A DNA stretch of 64,000 nt from Clostridia bacterium (GTDB lineage Bacteria > Bacillota > Clostridia > RGIG7378), in contig JAFYSJ010000023.1 of the NCBI GenBank assembly GCA_017559445.1, positions 1-64,000 of the forward strand. Direction: 5' to 3'. Of this stretch, positions 1 to 9,100 are shown piece by piece. The notes under the pieces are model-generated. The model worked only from the letters and a program-made list of their open reading frames with translations. It had not been told where the DNA came from and ran no database searches. The position numbers and the translations under genes are program-made. Position 1 is the stretch's first letter; each line of letters starts with the position of its first letter.

Positions 1-101
1 AGAGGGACTTAGAATGCTGTCTGTATAATATAAAGAAAACAACTAGGGTAGGAACTACCCGAAGTCACGCTTGTGGAGTTAGTAGGTTGCGAGGACATTG
101 A
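1..101 (+). CDS. tnpB: C-terminal fragment of a TnpB (IS200/IS605-type RNA-guided nuclease), cut by the window edge
   Basis: Reading from base 3, an open frame runs to a TGA at 99-101. It contains an RD-L-E...N-I-K segment, like the region of the last catalytic Asp of TnpB (usually RDxNAAxNI), followed by RVGTTRSHACG, which resembles the VGTT..ACG tail of many clostridial TnpB proteins. The RD-to-NI spacing is one residue longer than usual, so the gene may be a divergent or decayed copy. Only about 32 codons are visible, and the rest lies upstream of the window. The identification rests on this short tail together with the transposon-end-like sequence that follows, so it is moderate. Confidence 0.5.
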   Translation, partial: RDLECCLYNIKKTTRVGTTRSHACGVSRLRGH

Positions 102-160
102 AGCAAGAAGCCAGTAAGCTTTAGCTTAGTGGTAGTTCACTTTGCTAAGCTGTGCATTTC
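102..160 (+). ncRNA. Probable omega-RNA 3' end / IS200-IS605 right end plus adjacent guide
   Basis: Just after the tnpB stop, a stem (CCAGTAAGC / GCTTAGTGG, one mismatch, loop TTTA) is followed by TAGTTCAC, ending at 140. In IS200/IS605 elements the right end has this form: GAAGCC, a hairpin, then TAGTTCAC. TnpB-bound omega-RNA is made from the tnpB 3' end and this hairpin, and the flanking DNA serves as guide. The guide would therefore begin at 141. The stem and tail are read directly; the omega-RNA function is inferred from the family. Confidence 0.45.
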
Positions 161-176
161 ACATGTACAGTTTTTT
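150..176 (+). terminator. Rho-independent terminator after the tnpB/omega-RNA end
   Basis: An 8-bp stem (150-157 with 163-170, one G-T pair) and a 5-nt loop are followed directly by six T and an AT-rich tract. It probably ends the tnpB/omega-RNA transcript. It overlaps the predicted guide. Confidence 0.6.
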
Positions 177-182
177 ATTTTC

Positions 183-211
183 TTAAATTGTAAATTAATA
201 TGTGCTATAAT
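183..211 (+). promoter_or_regulatory. Promoter of ade (extended -10)
   Basis: TGC-TATAAT (203-211) is an extended -10 with a consensus hexamer. The -35 region at 183-188 (TTAAAT, 17-nt spacer) is weak, as is usual with an extended -10. It lies about 40 bp before the ade start. No purine riboswitch fold was recognised in the short leader. Confidence 0.6.
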
Positions 212-252
212 AAACAAACTATAAAGAAAAATCATATGGAAGGACTTAACTT

Positions 253-2043
253 ATGATTAATCATTTTTGTAAAAAACCACTTTGGGAATGCTCAATGGCC
301 CTTGCAAAGGTTGCAACTGGAGCAGAGAAGGCAGACCTTGTAATTAAGAATGCACGTCTTATTAACGTATGCACACATGAGATTATAGATAACACTTCTG
401 TAGCTATCGTAGAAGGCAGAATTGCTTTGGTAGGTGATGCAGAGCACTGTATCGGACCTAACACACAGGTAATTGACGCTGAGAATAAATACTTGGCACC
501 AGCTTTCATGGATGGACATATTCACATCGAATCTTCCATGCTTTCTGTAGGAGAGTATGCTAAGGCAGTAGTTTCCCACGGTACAAGTGGTGTTTTCATC
601 GACCCACACGAGATTTGCAACGTTCTTGGATTGGACGGTGTAAGATACATGATGGAGGATGCTAAGCGCACACCTCTTAAGACAATGCTCACAACACCAT
701 CTTGCGTACCTGCTGTTAGCGGTTTCGAAGATACAGGTGCTAAGATTGATCCTGAGGATGTAGCTCTTACAATGGAGTGGGACAACTGTGTTGGACTTGG
801 TGAAATGATGAATTTCCCTGGCATACTTTATGCAAATCCTCACACTCATGCAATTGTTGGTGAAACTCTTAAAGCTGGCAAGATTCCTACAGGTCACTAC
901 TCACTTCCTGAAAACGGTTCTGGCTTAAACGCATATATTGCAAGCGGTCTCAGATGCTGCCACGAGTCAACTAGAGCAGAGGATGCTTTGGCAAAAATGC
1001 GTCTTGGTATGTATGCAATGTTTAGAGAAGGCTCTGCATGGCACGATCTTCAGGAAGTTGCTAAAGCTATTACTGAGAGAAAGGTAGATAGCCGTTATGC
1101 TTGCCTTATTTCTGACGATACACACCCTCATACTCTGATCCAGCACGGACACCTTGACTACATCGTAAAGCGCGCTATCGAAGAGGGCGTTGACCCAGTC
1201 ACAGCAATTCAGATGGTTACAATTAACGTTGCACAGTGCTTCCAGCTTGATCACGATATGGGTAGCGTAGCACCTTCTAAGTGTGCAGACCTTGTTCTCA
1301 TCGACGACCTTAATGCATGTCACGTAACTGAGGTATTCATTGACGGTGAGCTTGTTGCTAAGGATGGCAAGATTACTAAGGAATTTGCTCCTTATACATA
1401 TCCCCAAAAGGCTGTAAACTCAGTTCACTTGGACAAGGTAACAGCAGATGCATTTAAGATTTCCTATAATGGTGATTCTGCTAAGGTACATGCAATAGAG
1501 ATTATTCCTGCTAGAGTAGGTACATACGATAGAATTGTAAATCTTCCTGTATGCGATGGTAACATCTGCGCAGATCCTGACCAGGACGTACTTAAGGCAG
1601 CTGTATTTGAACGTCACACAAGAACAGGTACTGTTGGCAAGGGATTCGTTAAGGGCTTTGGCATTAAGCGAGGCGCACTTGCTCAGACTGTAGCACATGA
1701 CGCACACAACCTCCTTGTTGTAGGTAGCAATGACGAAGATATGGCACTTGCTGCAAATACTTTGATTGAGTGTGGTGGCGGTCTTGTTGCAGTTCTAGAT
1801 GGCAAGGTACTCTGCGTTGTAGAGCTTCCTATTGCTGGTCTCATGAGTGATAAGCCAATCGACGAAATGAGCGTAAAGATTGAAAAAATGGAGAAGACTT
1901 GGGAAGAAATGGGTAGCACATTACCTTCACCATTCATGACCATGGCTCTTATCCCATTAGCTTGTTTGCCTGAAACTCGTCTTACAAACAGAGGACTTGT
2001 TGACTGCAGAACATTTGAGTTCATTGACCTTATTGTTGAATAA
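253..2043 (+). CDS. ade: Adenine deaminase
   Basis: This 596-residue protein of the Ade family (amidohydrolase superfamily) converts adenine to hypoxanthine and ammonia in purine salvage. The metal-binding motif DGHIHIESS lies near residue 87, GHY near 216, and SDDTHPHT near 292. The C-terminal Ade-specific domain runs to the end, and the length matches the family. The ATG is preceded by GGAAGG at a suitable distance. The N terminus (MINHFCKKPLW) is slightly longer than typical, and a later Met (SMALAKVATG) is an alternative start. The gene stands alone on the plus strand, with its own promoter and a bidirectional terminator, and fits the nucleoside uptake and salvage genes at 54-60 kb. Confidence 0.95.
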   Translation: MINHFCKKPLWECSMALAKVATGAEKADLVIKNARLINVCTHEIIDNTSVAIVEGRIALVGDAEHCIGPNTQVIDAENKYLAPAFMDGHIHIESSMLSVGEYAKAVVSHGTSGVFIDPHEICNVLGLDGVRYMMEDAKRTPLKTMLTTPSCVPAVSGFEDTGAKIDPEDVALTMEWDNCVGLGEMMNFPGILYANPHTHAIVGETLKAGKIPTGHYSLPENGSGLNAYIASGLRCCHESTRAEDALAKMRLGMYAMFREGSAWHDLQEVAKAITERKVDSRYACLISDDTHPHTLIQHGHLDYIVKRAIEEGVDPVTAIQMVTINVAQCFQLDHDMGSVAPSKCADLVLIDDLNACHVTEVFIDGELVAKDGKITKEFAPYTYPQKAVNSVHLDKVTADAFKISYNGDSAKVHAIEIIPARVGTYDRIVNLPVCDGNICADPDQDVLKAAVFERHTRTGTVGKGFVKGFGIKRGALAQTVAHDAHNLLVVGSNDEDMALAANTLIECGGGLVAVLDGKVLCVVELPIAGLMSDKPIDEMSVKIEKMEKTWEEMGSTLPSPFMTMALIPLACLPETRLTNRGLVDCRTFEFIDLIVE

Positions 2044-2055
2044 CATATTAAAATT

Positions 2056-2091
2056 AATGGCCATTTACCCATTACGGTAAGTGGCCATTTT
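2056..2091. terminator. Bidirectional terminator between ade and the DUF11 gene
   Basis: A 13-14 bp stem (AATGGCCATTTACC / GGTAAGTGGCCATT) with a short loop has a T-rich tract on the plus side and an A-rich tract on the other. It can end ade and the converging minus-strand gene. Confidence 0.75.
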
Positions 2092-2106
2092 GTTGTTTTG
2101 AAAGAA

Positions 2107-2958
2107 TCAAACAACACCAGAAACTGTTAAAACAGATGTACCAGGTGTCACAGTCCAAGTACCATTAGATGCCTGTGTAAAAGTAGCAGCAGGCACTGTA
2201 ATTTCACCAGCTATTGTTGTGAACAAGCCTGTGGCTTCATCATAAGTGTACTCCACATCTTCTGTCCAAGGTGTACCATTAAATGTAACTGTAATTGGAT
2301 TTAAAATAGGCGAGAATGTATCTGTAAGAACCACGTTATCTGTAGCTACAGCATCTGTATTACCCTGGTTTTCAATTACAAATGTATATGTGAGAACACC
2401 ATTTTCAGATACTACGCTAGGGCAAACAGATTTGCTAATGCTTAAATCTGCACGATCCTCAGTGTTGATGATTTCACTTACAATAACAGGAGAGGATAGA
2501 CCATCTGCTGTAATCTCAGCAGTATTTGTAATTGTACTTTCAGATGCCAATGGAGCATATGCTGTTACTGTAGCCTCATAAATGACAATAGCATTTCCTC
2601 CTGCTGGAATAGTAATACCTGAAATTAAAAGTGGTGGGCCAGCAGATACAGACGGTGCAGGTTGTAAAGTACCATTAATATACAAACGTGCAGATCCTGC
2701 TGTGTATGTTAGTGGATAAACTGTGGTACCATCGAATAAATATCCACCTAAATCGTCTTCGATCGTCACATTTGTAAGTGGTGCATTACTGCTATTTAGC
2801 AATGTAATTACATATGTTACATCATCCTTAGCTGTGTAATCGTCTACAACTGCTGTTTTAGTAGAAGAAAGTGCAGATAGTATTTCGCCTGTAACTGTGT
2901 TAGAAGTGGACGTTCCGCCGCTATATGACAAAGTAGCAAAGTTGTTAAAGGTAGCCAT
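2107..2958 (-). CDS. DUF11 repeat-domain protein
   Basis: A 283-residue protein rich in Thr, Val and Ser and almost without Cys. Two stretches match the DUF11 conserved-repeat style (DUF11/TIGR01451): DDVTYVITLLNSSNAPLTNVTIEDDL near residue 45 and ENGVLTYTFVIENQGNTDA near residue 185. These are Ig-like beta domains usually found in surface or spore-associated proteins. No N-terminal signal peptide, sortase motif or membrane segment is visible; the protein starts MATFNNFATLSYSGGT. The start is fixed by AAGGAG seven bases upstream of the ATG. It is monocistronic, convergent with ade, and shares its terminator. Function is unknown; an exosporium, inclusion or otherwise unconventionally located structural protein is a guess. 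Confidence 0.8.
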   Translation of the reverse strand: MATFNNFATLSYSGGTSTSNTVTGEILSALSSTKTAVVDDYTAKDDVTYVITLLNSSNAPLTNVTIEDDLGGYLFDGTTVYPLTYTAGSARLYINGTLQPAPSVSAGPPLLISGITIPAGGNAIVIYEATVTAYAPLASESTITNTAEITADGLSSPVIVSEIINTEDRADLSISKSVCPSVVSENGVLTYTFVIENQGNTDAVATDNVVLTDTFSPILNPITVTFNGTPWTEDVEYTYDEATGLFTTIAGEITVPAATFTQASNGTWTVTPGTSVLTVSGVV

Positions 2959-3242
2959 AAAGAACTCCTTAAATAATAGATTGTTTCTGCTACAAAATAT
3001 GCTGGATTTCACCAAAAGTTGCATGAATTTACATGTACTTTATGCTGATACTTATGTTTGATATAATTGGAATATTGCAGATATTGTTGTACTGCAAATA
3101 ATCACTTGTATGTAATAGAACTAAATAAACATAAGTTACTGCAAATAATTGAAACTAGATAAATAGGATACCCCTAAAAAAAGAAATATCTAATTAGGCA
3201 AAATAAAAATTTTGTATAATTGGGAAGACCAAAATAAAGAAA
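2959..3242. other. AT-rich intergenic region
   Basis: This stretch separates the DUF11 gene from ruvA. It is very AT-rich, and several TATAAT-like strings occur (for example 3215-3220 on the plus strand) without a convincing -35. The DUF11 promoter should lie at its left end, but I cannot assign it. No gene is seen. Confidence 0.4.
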
Positions 3243-3265
3243 AAAGCACGGTAAATCCGTGCTTT
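3243..3265 (-). terminator. Terminator of the ruvC-ruvA transcript
   Basis: A perfect 9-bp stem (AAAGCACGG / CCGTGCTTT) with a 5-nt loop is followed on the minus strand by a T-rich tract. It lies about 55 bp past the ruvA stop. Confidence 0.85.
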
Positions 3266-3320
3266 TCTATGTTAAAAACGTGTTTTAATGATATTTTGTT
3301 ATATCTACAAAATTATCTAA

Positions 3321-3932
3321 TTAGAATTTTGCTAATATCTTAAGCGCCGCTTTGATTGTTTCTTCTGTAGTCATTCCATCTACATAAACATCTGCAACTG
3401 CCTTCTTAGCAACCTGTGGTGTGAATCCTAATGCACAAAGTGCAAATGTGCATTCATCAGAAATATTTGTTGATGTATGTACACCTGTTGAAAGATTTTC
3501 TGTAAGAATTACATTTTGTGTTTTGCATTCCTTTTTAATCTTATCCTTAAGCTCTAAGATAATTCTCTGTGCAAGCTTTGGTCCAACTCCACTGATTTTA
3601 GTTAATTCCTTATAATCATCATTCAATACAGAAATTGCAAATGATGATGTAGATATTCCAGACATAATCTGTAATGCAACCTTAGGACCAACGCCTGATA
3701 CAGAAATCAGCTGATCAAACATTGTGAGCTCGTCCTTAGATGCAAATCCATACAAAGCTATCAGATCCTCACGAAGGTATGTTTCTGTGTATAGCAAAAC
3801 CTCACCAGACTGGTTGCTACAAGCTCCAATGGTGCTAAGGGATGTATTTACTTCATATCCCACGCCATTTACATCAATTACTACGGAATTTTGTCTAATT
3901 TCAAAGACCCTTCCTCTAATAAAAGCTATCAT
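3321..3932 (-). CDS. ruvA: Holliday junction branch migration protein RuvA
   Basis: This 203-residue protein binds four-way DNA junctions as a tetramer and loads the RuvB helicase. The N-terminal OB fold opens MIAFIRGRVFEIRQNSVVIDVNGVGYEV. Helix-hairpin-helix repeats follow (SVSGVGPKVALQIM near 75 and ISGVGPKLAQRIILELKDK near 110), with a C-terminal RuvB-contact domain ending AAL-KIL. Length is normal. A GAGGT box precedes the ATG. RuvC lies upstream, but the two are separated by a 230-bp hairpin array. RuvB, often adjacent, is not in the window. Confidence 0.97.
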   Translation of the reverse strand: MIAFIRGRVFEIRQNSVVIDVNGVGYEVNTSLSTIGACSNQSGEVLLYTETYLREDLIALYGFASKDELTMFDQLISVSGVGPKVALQIMSGISTSSFAISVLNDDYKELTKISGVGPKLAQRIILELKDKIKKECKTQNVILTENLSTGVHTSTNISDECTFALCALGFTPQVAKKAVADVYVDGMTTEETIKAALKILAKF

Positions 3933-4022
3933 TTCTATACCTCAAAAACCTAGTATTAACTAATTCTTTCAAAATTTGTCGATAGTTATAATGGTTTGCT
4001 AAACCAAACTATTTGCAATTCT

Positions 4023-4256
4023 CACTAGCAACGCAGTTGCGGTCACTAGCAAGCTTTGCTTGCGGCCTACTAACGAAGTGGTTCACTAGCAACGAAGTTG
4101 CGATCACTAGCAAGCTTTGCTTGCGGCCTACTAGCGCGATAGCGCGAATCACTAGCACCAACGGTGCGATTACTAGCGCGTCAGCGCGGCCACTAGGACC
4201 GAAGGTCCGGCCACTAGCATAGCGGCTACTAACGAGCTTTGCTCGTGGCTCACTAG
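4023..4256 (+). repeat. Array of 12 head-to-tail CACTAGC-hairpin units
   Basis: Twelve units of 15-24 bp abut without spacers, starting at 4023, 4044, 4068, 4084, 4105, 4129, 4150, 4171, 4191, 4212, 4227 and 4251. Each opens with YACTARN and most then form a tiny hairpin: GCAAC-gca-GTTGC, GCAAGC-ttt-GCTTGC, GCACC-aac-GGTGC, GGACC-gaa-GGTCC, ACGAGC-ttt-GCTCGT. Stem sequences change from unit to unit but both arms change together. The last unit runs into the ruvC 3' end and contains its stop codon. Related arrays lie at 38.5 kb and 60.6 kb. I know no named family that I can assign. Confidence 0.9.
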
Positions 4257-4753
4257 CGCATCGGTTTACTGAGCATTCCTTCCATCACACTATTCTGACA
4301 ATGACAAATTGCAATTGCCAAAGCGTCTGCAGCGTCATCAGGCTTAGGAATAGACTCAAGATTCAGTATTTTAGTCACCATATACTGCACCTGACGCTTC
4401 TCTGCCCTACCATATCCAACTACAGCCTGTTTTATCTGCATTGGAGTATATTCACGCACCTCAATTCCACGCTGTGCTGCGGCCAAAATAGCGCATCCAC
4501 GGGCCTGTGCAACATCAATTACTGTTGTCTGGTTATGACCATAAAACAGCTTTTCAATAGACACAACATTTGGCCTGTATTCATCCAAAATACCACAGAT
4601 TCTGCTATAAATTGTTGGCAGTCTATCAGTTATTGGAGACTTTACAGGCGTGGTAATGGTACCGTACTCAATGGGCTTAAATTTGCCATTGTCGTACCAT
4701 ACTAAACCGTAACCAAGAATACCGTATCCAGGATCAATTCCTAGAACAATCAT
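4253..4753 (-). CDS. ruvC: Holliday junction endonuclease RuvC
   Basis: A 166-residue RNase H-fold resolvase that cuts four-way junctions symmetrically. GIDPGYGILGYGLV at the N terminus carries the first catalytic Asp, SIEKLFYGHNQTT near 65 the Glu, and DDAADALAIAICH near 140 the C-terminal acidic pair. The start is set by GGAGG upstream of the ATG; that ATG overlaps the murD 3' end by 20 bp. The last codons and the TAG stop are made of hairpin-array sequence (CACTAGC read in reverse), so the tail SKPMR may have been altered by array growth. Confidence 0.95.
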   Translation of the reverse strand: MIVLGIDPGYGILGYGLVWYDNGKFKPIEYGTITTPVKSPITDRLPTIYSRICGILDEYRPNVVSIEKLFYGHNQTTVIDVAQARGCAILAAAQRGIEVREYTPMQIKQAVVGYGRAEKRQVQYMVTKILNLESIPKPDDAADALAIAICHCQNSVMEGMLSKPMR

Positions 4754-6167
4754 TATAGATTTCCTCCACAATGCTCTTAAAATGTCTGCCTCTTTCCATG
4801 AAATTCTTAAACAAATCATAAGAAGTGGACGCAGGTGATAAAACAACGTTATCTCCAGACTCTGCACACTTATAAGCAAACGTTACAGCATCTCTGTAAT
4901 CCTCTGCAAAGTAAACAACTGGCATATTCTTGCCTTCGTCCTCGCCAACATAGTCATAAAGGGACTTCGCAATTGCCTTAGATGTAGCTCCAATAAGAAC
5001 CAAAACCTTAACCTTGTTAGAAAGATACTCACCCAATGCATCGTAAGGAATACCCTTTTCTTTACCGCCAGCAATCAAAACAACAGGCTCGTCAAAGGAC
5101 TTAAGAGCTGCAATTGTTCTAGATGGACTAGTTGCAATGGAGTCGTTATAGAACTTAACTCCGTTAATTGTATTTACATGCTCAAGACGATGCTCAACAC
5201 CACCAAATGTATTTGCAACCTTCTTCATAACCTCTACAGGAACAATGCCATAGGTTGCTGCACATGCTGTCATGTAATTCTCTACGTTATGCATTCCAAC
5301 AAGCTTAATATCCTTACGAGTCATAATTTCGACCTTAGGCTCCTTGCCGTCCGCATAGATTAGAGAGTCGTTATCTAGATAAACACCGTTATTAAGAGGT
5401 GTTTTGGAGAACTGACGAACAATTCTCTTGCCACCAGCAATAACCTTCTGTGCAATCTGGTTAGTTACATCGTTATCCTTGTTAAGAACTACAAGACCAG
5501 ACTTATTGTTAAGGTAGATATTCTCCTTAGCAGCAATGTACTCATCGTAATCCTTATGCATATCTAGATGGTTTGGAGTAATGTTTGTGATTACAGAAAT
5601 ATTTGTAGAAACATTAATGCCCAAAAGCTGGAAACTAGAGAGTTCCAAAACTACATAGTCATCTGGAGTCATTTCCTCAACTCTGTGAAGCAATGGGAAA
5701 CCAATATTTCCTCCAAGATAGCAGTTGTAACCTGCTGTCTTGAGCATTGTATAGATCAAAGTTGTAGTTGTTGTCTTACCATCGCTACCTGTAATACCAA
5801 TTGTATGAGATGGGCAAAGATTAAGGAAAACTTCCATTTCAGAAGTCAAAACAGCGCCCTGGCTAACTGCAGCAGAAATTTCTGGCAAATCAGGTCTCAT
5901 ACCAGGTGTTCTAAAGATATATGCAAAGCTACCATCCAAGTTAGAAAGGTAATCTTCACCAAGATAAAAAGCCTCAACATATTCCTTATTATCACGAATT
6001 CTATCGGACAAAGCATCCTTAGTTGCACGGTCAAAAACGTATACCAATGCGCCGTAATTATGCAAGAACTTAACAAGCTCAAGGTTGTTAACACCAAAGC
6101 CCATTACAGCAATCTTGCGACCACAAATTCTATTTCTAAAATCTAAAAGTTTTAAGTTAAAATCCAT
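4734..6167 (-). CDS. murD: UDP-N-acetylmuramoyl-L-alanine--D-glutamate ligase MurD
   Basis: A 477-residue Mur ligase that adds D-Glu to UDP-MurNAc-L-Ala in the cytoplasm during peptidoglycan synthesis. An N-terminal Rossmann-like domain (KIAVMGFGVNNLELVKFL) is followed by the ATP loop GITGSDGKTTTTTL near residue 120, NITPNHLDMH near 190, and HRLEHV near 300. The chosen ATG (MDFNLKLLDF) has GAGGT eight bases upstream. An earlier in-frame ATG overlaps the polC end and has no ribosome site. It lies 16 bp after polC and overlaps ruvC. A location between polC and ruvC rather than in a dcw cluster is less common. Confidence 0.95.
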   Translation of the reverse strand: MDFNLKLLDFRNRICGRKIAVMGFGVNNLELVKFLHNYGALVYVFDRATKDALSDRIRDNKEYVEAFYLGEDYLSNLDGSFAYIFRTPGMRPDLPEISAAVSQGAVLTSEMEVFLNLCPSHTIGITGSDGKTTTTTLIYTMLKTAGYNCYLGGNIGFPLLHRVEEMTPDDYVVLELSSFQLLGINVSTNISVITNITPNHLDMHKDYDEYIAAKENIYLNNKSGLVVLNKDNDVTNQIAQKVIAGGKRIVRQFSKTPLNNGVYLDNDSLIYADGKEPKVEIMTRKDIKLVGMHNVENYMTACAATYGIVPVEVMKKVANTFGGVEHRLEHVNTINGVKFYNDSIATSPSRTIAALKSFDEPVVLIAGGKEKGIPYDALGEYLSNKVKVLVLIGATSKAIAKSLYDYVGEDEGKNMPVVYFAEDYRDAVTFAYKCAESGDNVVLSPASTSYDLFKNFMERGRHFKSIVEEIYNDCSRN

Positions 6168-6183
6168 ATTTACCTCAAATTTA

Positions 6184-9100
6184 TTAGAATAATCCATCAA
6201 AAAGGCTCATCTGAGAACTGTATGGTATGTCGCCAAGAGATCCCATCTGATGCATAGTATCAATTAAAGTCTTACTCAGCTTGGAAACTCTCTGTCCAAT
6301 TTCCTCAACTGTCTTGTAAGTACCATTTGCCTCTCTATCTGCAACAATTTCGTTAGCTACAGATTCACCAAGACCAGGTACAGCTACAAGTGGTGGCAAA
6401 ATAGTCTTGCCGTCCTCCATTACCAAGTACCTAGTGGCATGAGATGTCATGATATTTGGTATAGTAAAACCTATTCCTCTATGATACATTTCGTCAACAA
6501 TTTCGTAAAGGCCCACGGACTTTTGGTCCTTAGGAGAAGCCTTTTTACCCTGAGCGATAATGTCCTTCATATGTAGGAAGTTCTTCTCTACACCACCAGC
6601 CATCCACTCTAAGTCAAAATCGTTGCCAGATACAGTATAGTATGCAGCATAGAAATGAGCTGGATAGTAAAGTTTAAACCAGCCAAGTCTCTGAGCTGCC
6701 ATGGAATATGCAACAGCATGAGCCTTAGGGAACATGTACTTAATCTTCTTACAAGAATCGATGTACCAATCTGGAACTCCATGATCTCTCATTTCCTGTT
6801 CCTTTTCAGGCTTAATGCCCTTTCCCTTACGAACACCTTCCATGATACTAAAGGATTCTGCAGGATCCATGCCCTTGAGGATTAAGTATGTCATGATGTC
6901 GTCTCGACAAGCAATAAGCTCTGAAATTGTACATGTACCGTTGTCGATAAGGTCTTTACCATTGCCAAGCCATACGTCAGTTCCGTGAGAAAGTCCAGAA
7001 ATCTGCAAAAGGTCAAAGAACGACTTAGGTTGACAGTCCATAAGCATACCTCGAACAAAGTTAGTACCACTTTCTGGCAAACCAAGTGTACCGGTTGTGG
7101 ACTCAATGTCACCAGGCTTAAGTCCAAGGGGTTCAACTGAAGTAAAGAGCTTAATAACCTCTGGGTCGAACATTGGAACATCTTCCATTGCAACACTTGT
7201 ATGTGTTGTCAAATATCTAAGCATGGTTGGGGCTGTATGGCCCAAAATATCCAGCTTAAGAATAGTATCGTGAAGTGAGCTAAAGGCAAAATGAGTAGTA
7301 ATAATGTCACTATTTACATCATCTGCAGGATGCTGGAGCGGCGTAAAGTCATGTACATCATACTCTCTAGGTACAACGATAATACCTCCAGGATGCTGAC
7401 CTGTAGAACGCTTAGTTCCCATGCAACCAAGCTGAATTCTGTGAACCTCAGCTTCGCTCATCTGTATGCTATGGTCCTCGTTATAGTGAGTAACGTAACC
7501 GTAAGCTGTCTTATCAGCTACAGTAGAAATAGTTCCTGCACGGAAAACGTTTTCTTTACCAAAGAGAACTTCGATATATTTCATAGCCTTTCCCTGATAT
7601 TCACCTGAGAAGTTAAGGTCGATATCTGGAATTTTCATGTTACCTTCGAATCCAAGGAATGTTTCGAAAGGAATGTTATGTCCATCTCTCTTAAGATCTG
7701 TGCCACAGTTTGGACACTGCTTAGGAGGCATGTCAAAACCAACATGGTACTCACCCTGCGTGAAGAAATGTGAATATTTACACTTGGGGCAAACGTAATG
7801 TGGTGGAAGTGCGTTAACCTCAGTAATACCACTCATATTTGCAACAAAGGATGAACCTACGGAACCTCTAGAGTCTACCTTATGGCCGTTACTCTGGCTG
7901 TTATATACAAGCTTCTGGGCGATCATATACATAACGGAATATCCGTTCTTGATAATACCGTCCAACTCCTTAACAAGTCTTGTCTCAACAAGCTCTGGCA
8001 ATGGATCACCATATATTTCGTGGGCCCTATTCATGCACATTTCACGGAGTTCCTTGTCGGAATCCTGAAGCTTTGGTGGATGCATACCCTTAGGAATAGG
8101 TCTAATGTTATCCTCAATCATATCAGCGATCATGTTTGGATTTGTAATAACAAATTCCTTAGCTCTGTCGCCGAAATAACGGAATTCCTGAAGCATTTCA
8201 TCTGTTGTCTTAAAGTAAAGCTCTGCCTGCTTATCTGCATCCTCAAAGCCCTTACCATACATAATAACTCTACGGAAAACCTCATCTCTTGGGTTAAGGA
8301 AATGTACGTCTCCAGTAGCAACAACAGGCTTACCAATTCTATCCGCAATAGTAACTATCTTGCGGTTAAAGTTGCGCAAATCCTCATCATTAGTTGCCAT
8401 ACCCTTGCGAATCATGAATCTGTTGTTATCGATTGGCTGAATCTCCAAGAAATCATAGAAATTCGCAATCTTATCAAGTTCTTCATCAGGCTTACCTGCC
8501 AACATTGCGCGGAATAATTCGCCTGCCTCACATGCAGAACCAATAATCAAACCCTCACGATACATTTCTAAGAGTCTACGAGGGATTCGTGGCTGTCTAT
8601 GGAAATAATTCAAGTTAGATGCTGTAACGAGTCTGTAGAGATTTTTGAGACCCACAGCGTCCTTTACAAGCAAAATTACGTGATAAGTCTGTGTTTTAGT
8701 TGTATTAATGGACAAATTATTCATCCTAGCAATGCCAGGAAGCTGAGAATAAAAATCCTTTTGCTCAAGTAGTTCCAAAAGCTTAAAGAAAATACCTCCA
8801 CAGCAAACACAATCATCCACAGCTCTGTGGTGATTCTCAAGCTCTACATCCAAATATTTTGCAACTGTATCTAACTTGTAATTCTGAATACCTGTAAGAA
8901 TAAGGCGTCTAGAAAGCTCACATGTATCGATATAAACTGGGTCATTCCAGGAAAATCCTAATCTCTTAGTATTTTCTTCAATAAAACCAACATCAAAAGG
9001 AGCATTATGTGCAACAAGAATGGAATTGTCTATAAACTTAAGGAATTCTGGCAAAATTTCCTCAATTGTTGGCGCATCTGCCACCATTGCATCAGAAATT

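Noticed and set aside
141-252. Purine riboswitch upstream of adenine deaminase
   Set aside because: The leader after the promoter is only about 40 nt, too short for the roughly 70-nt aptamer, and no conserved core was found.
3210-3225. Plus-strand TATAAT promoter in the DUF11-ruvA gap
   Set aside because: No acceptable -35 and no plus-strand gene downstream.
4023-4256. CRISPR array between ruvA and ruvC
   Set aside because: The repeated part is only about 7 bp, units abut, and the variable parts are self-complementary. No cas gene lies in the window.
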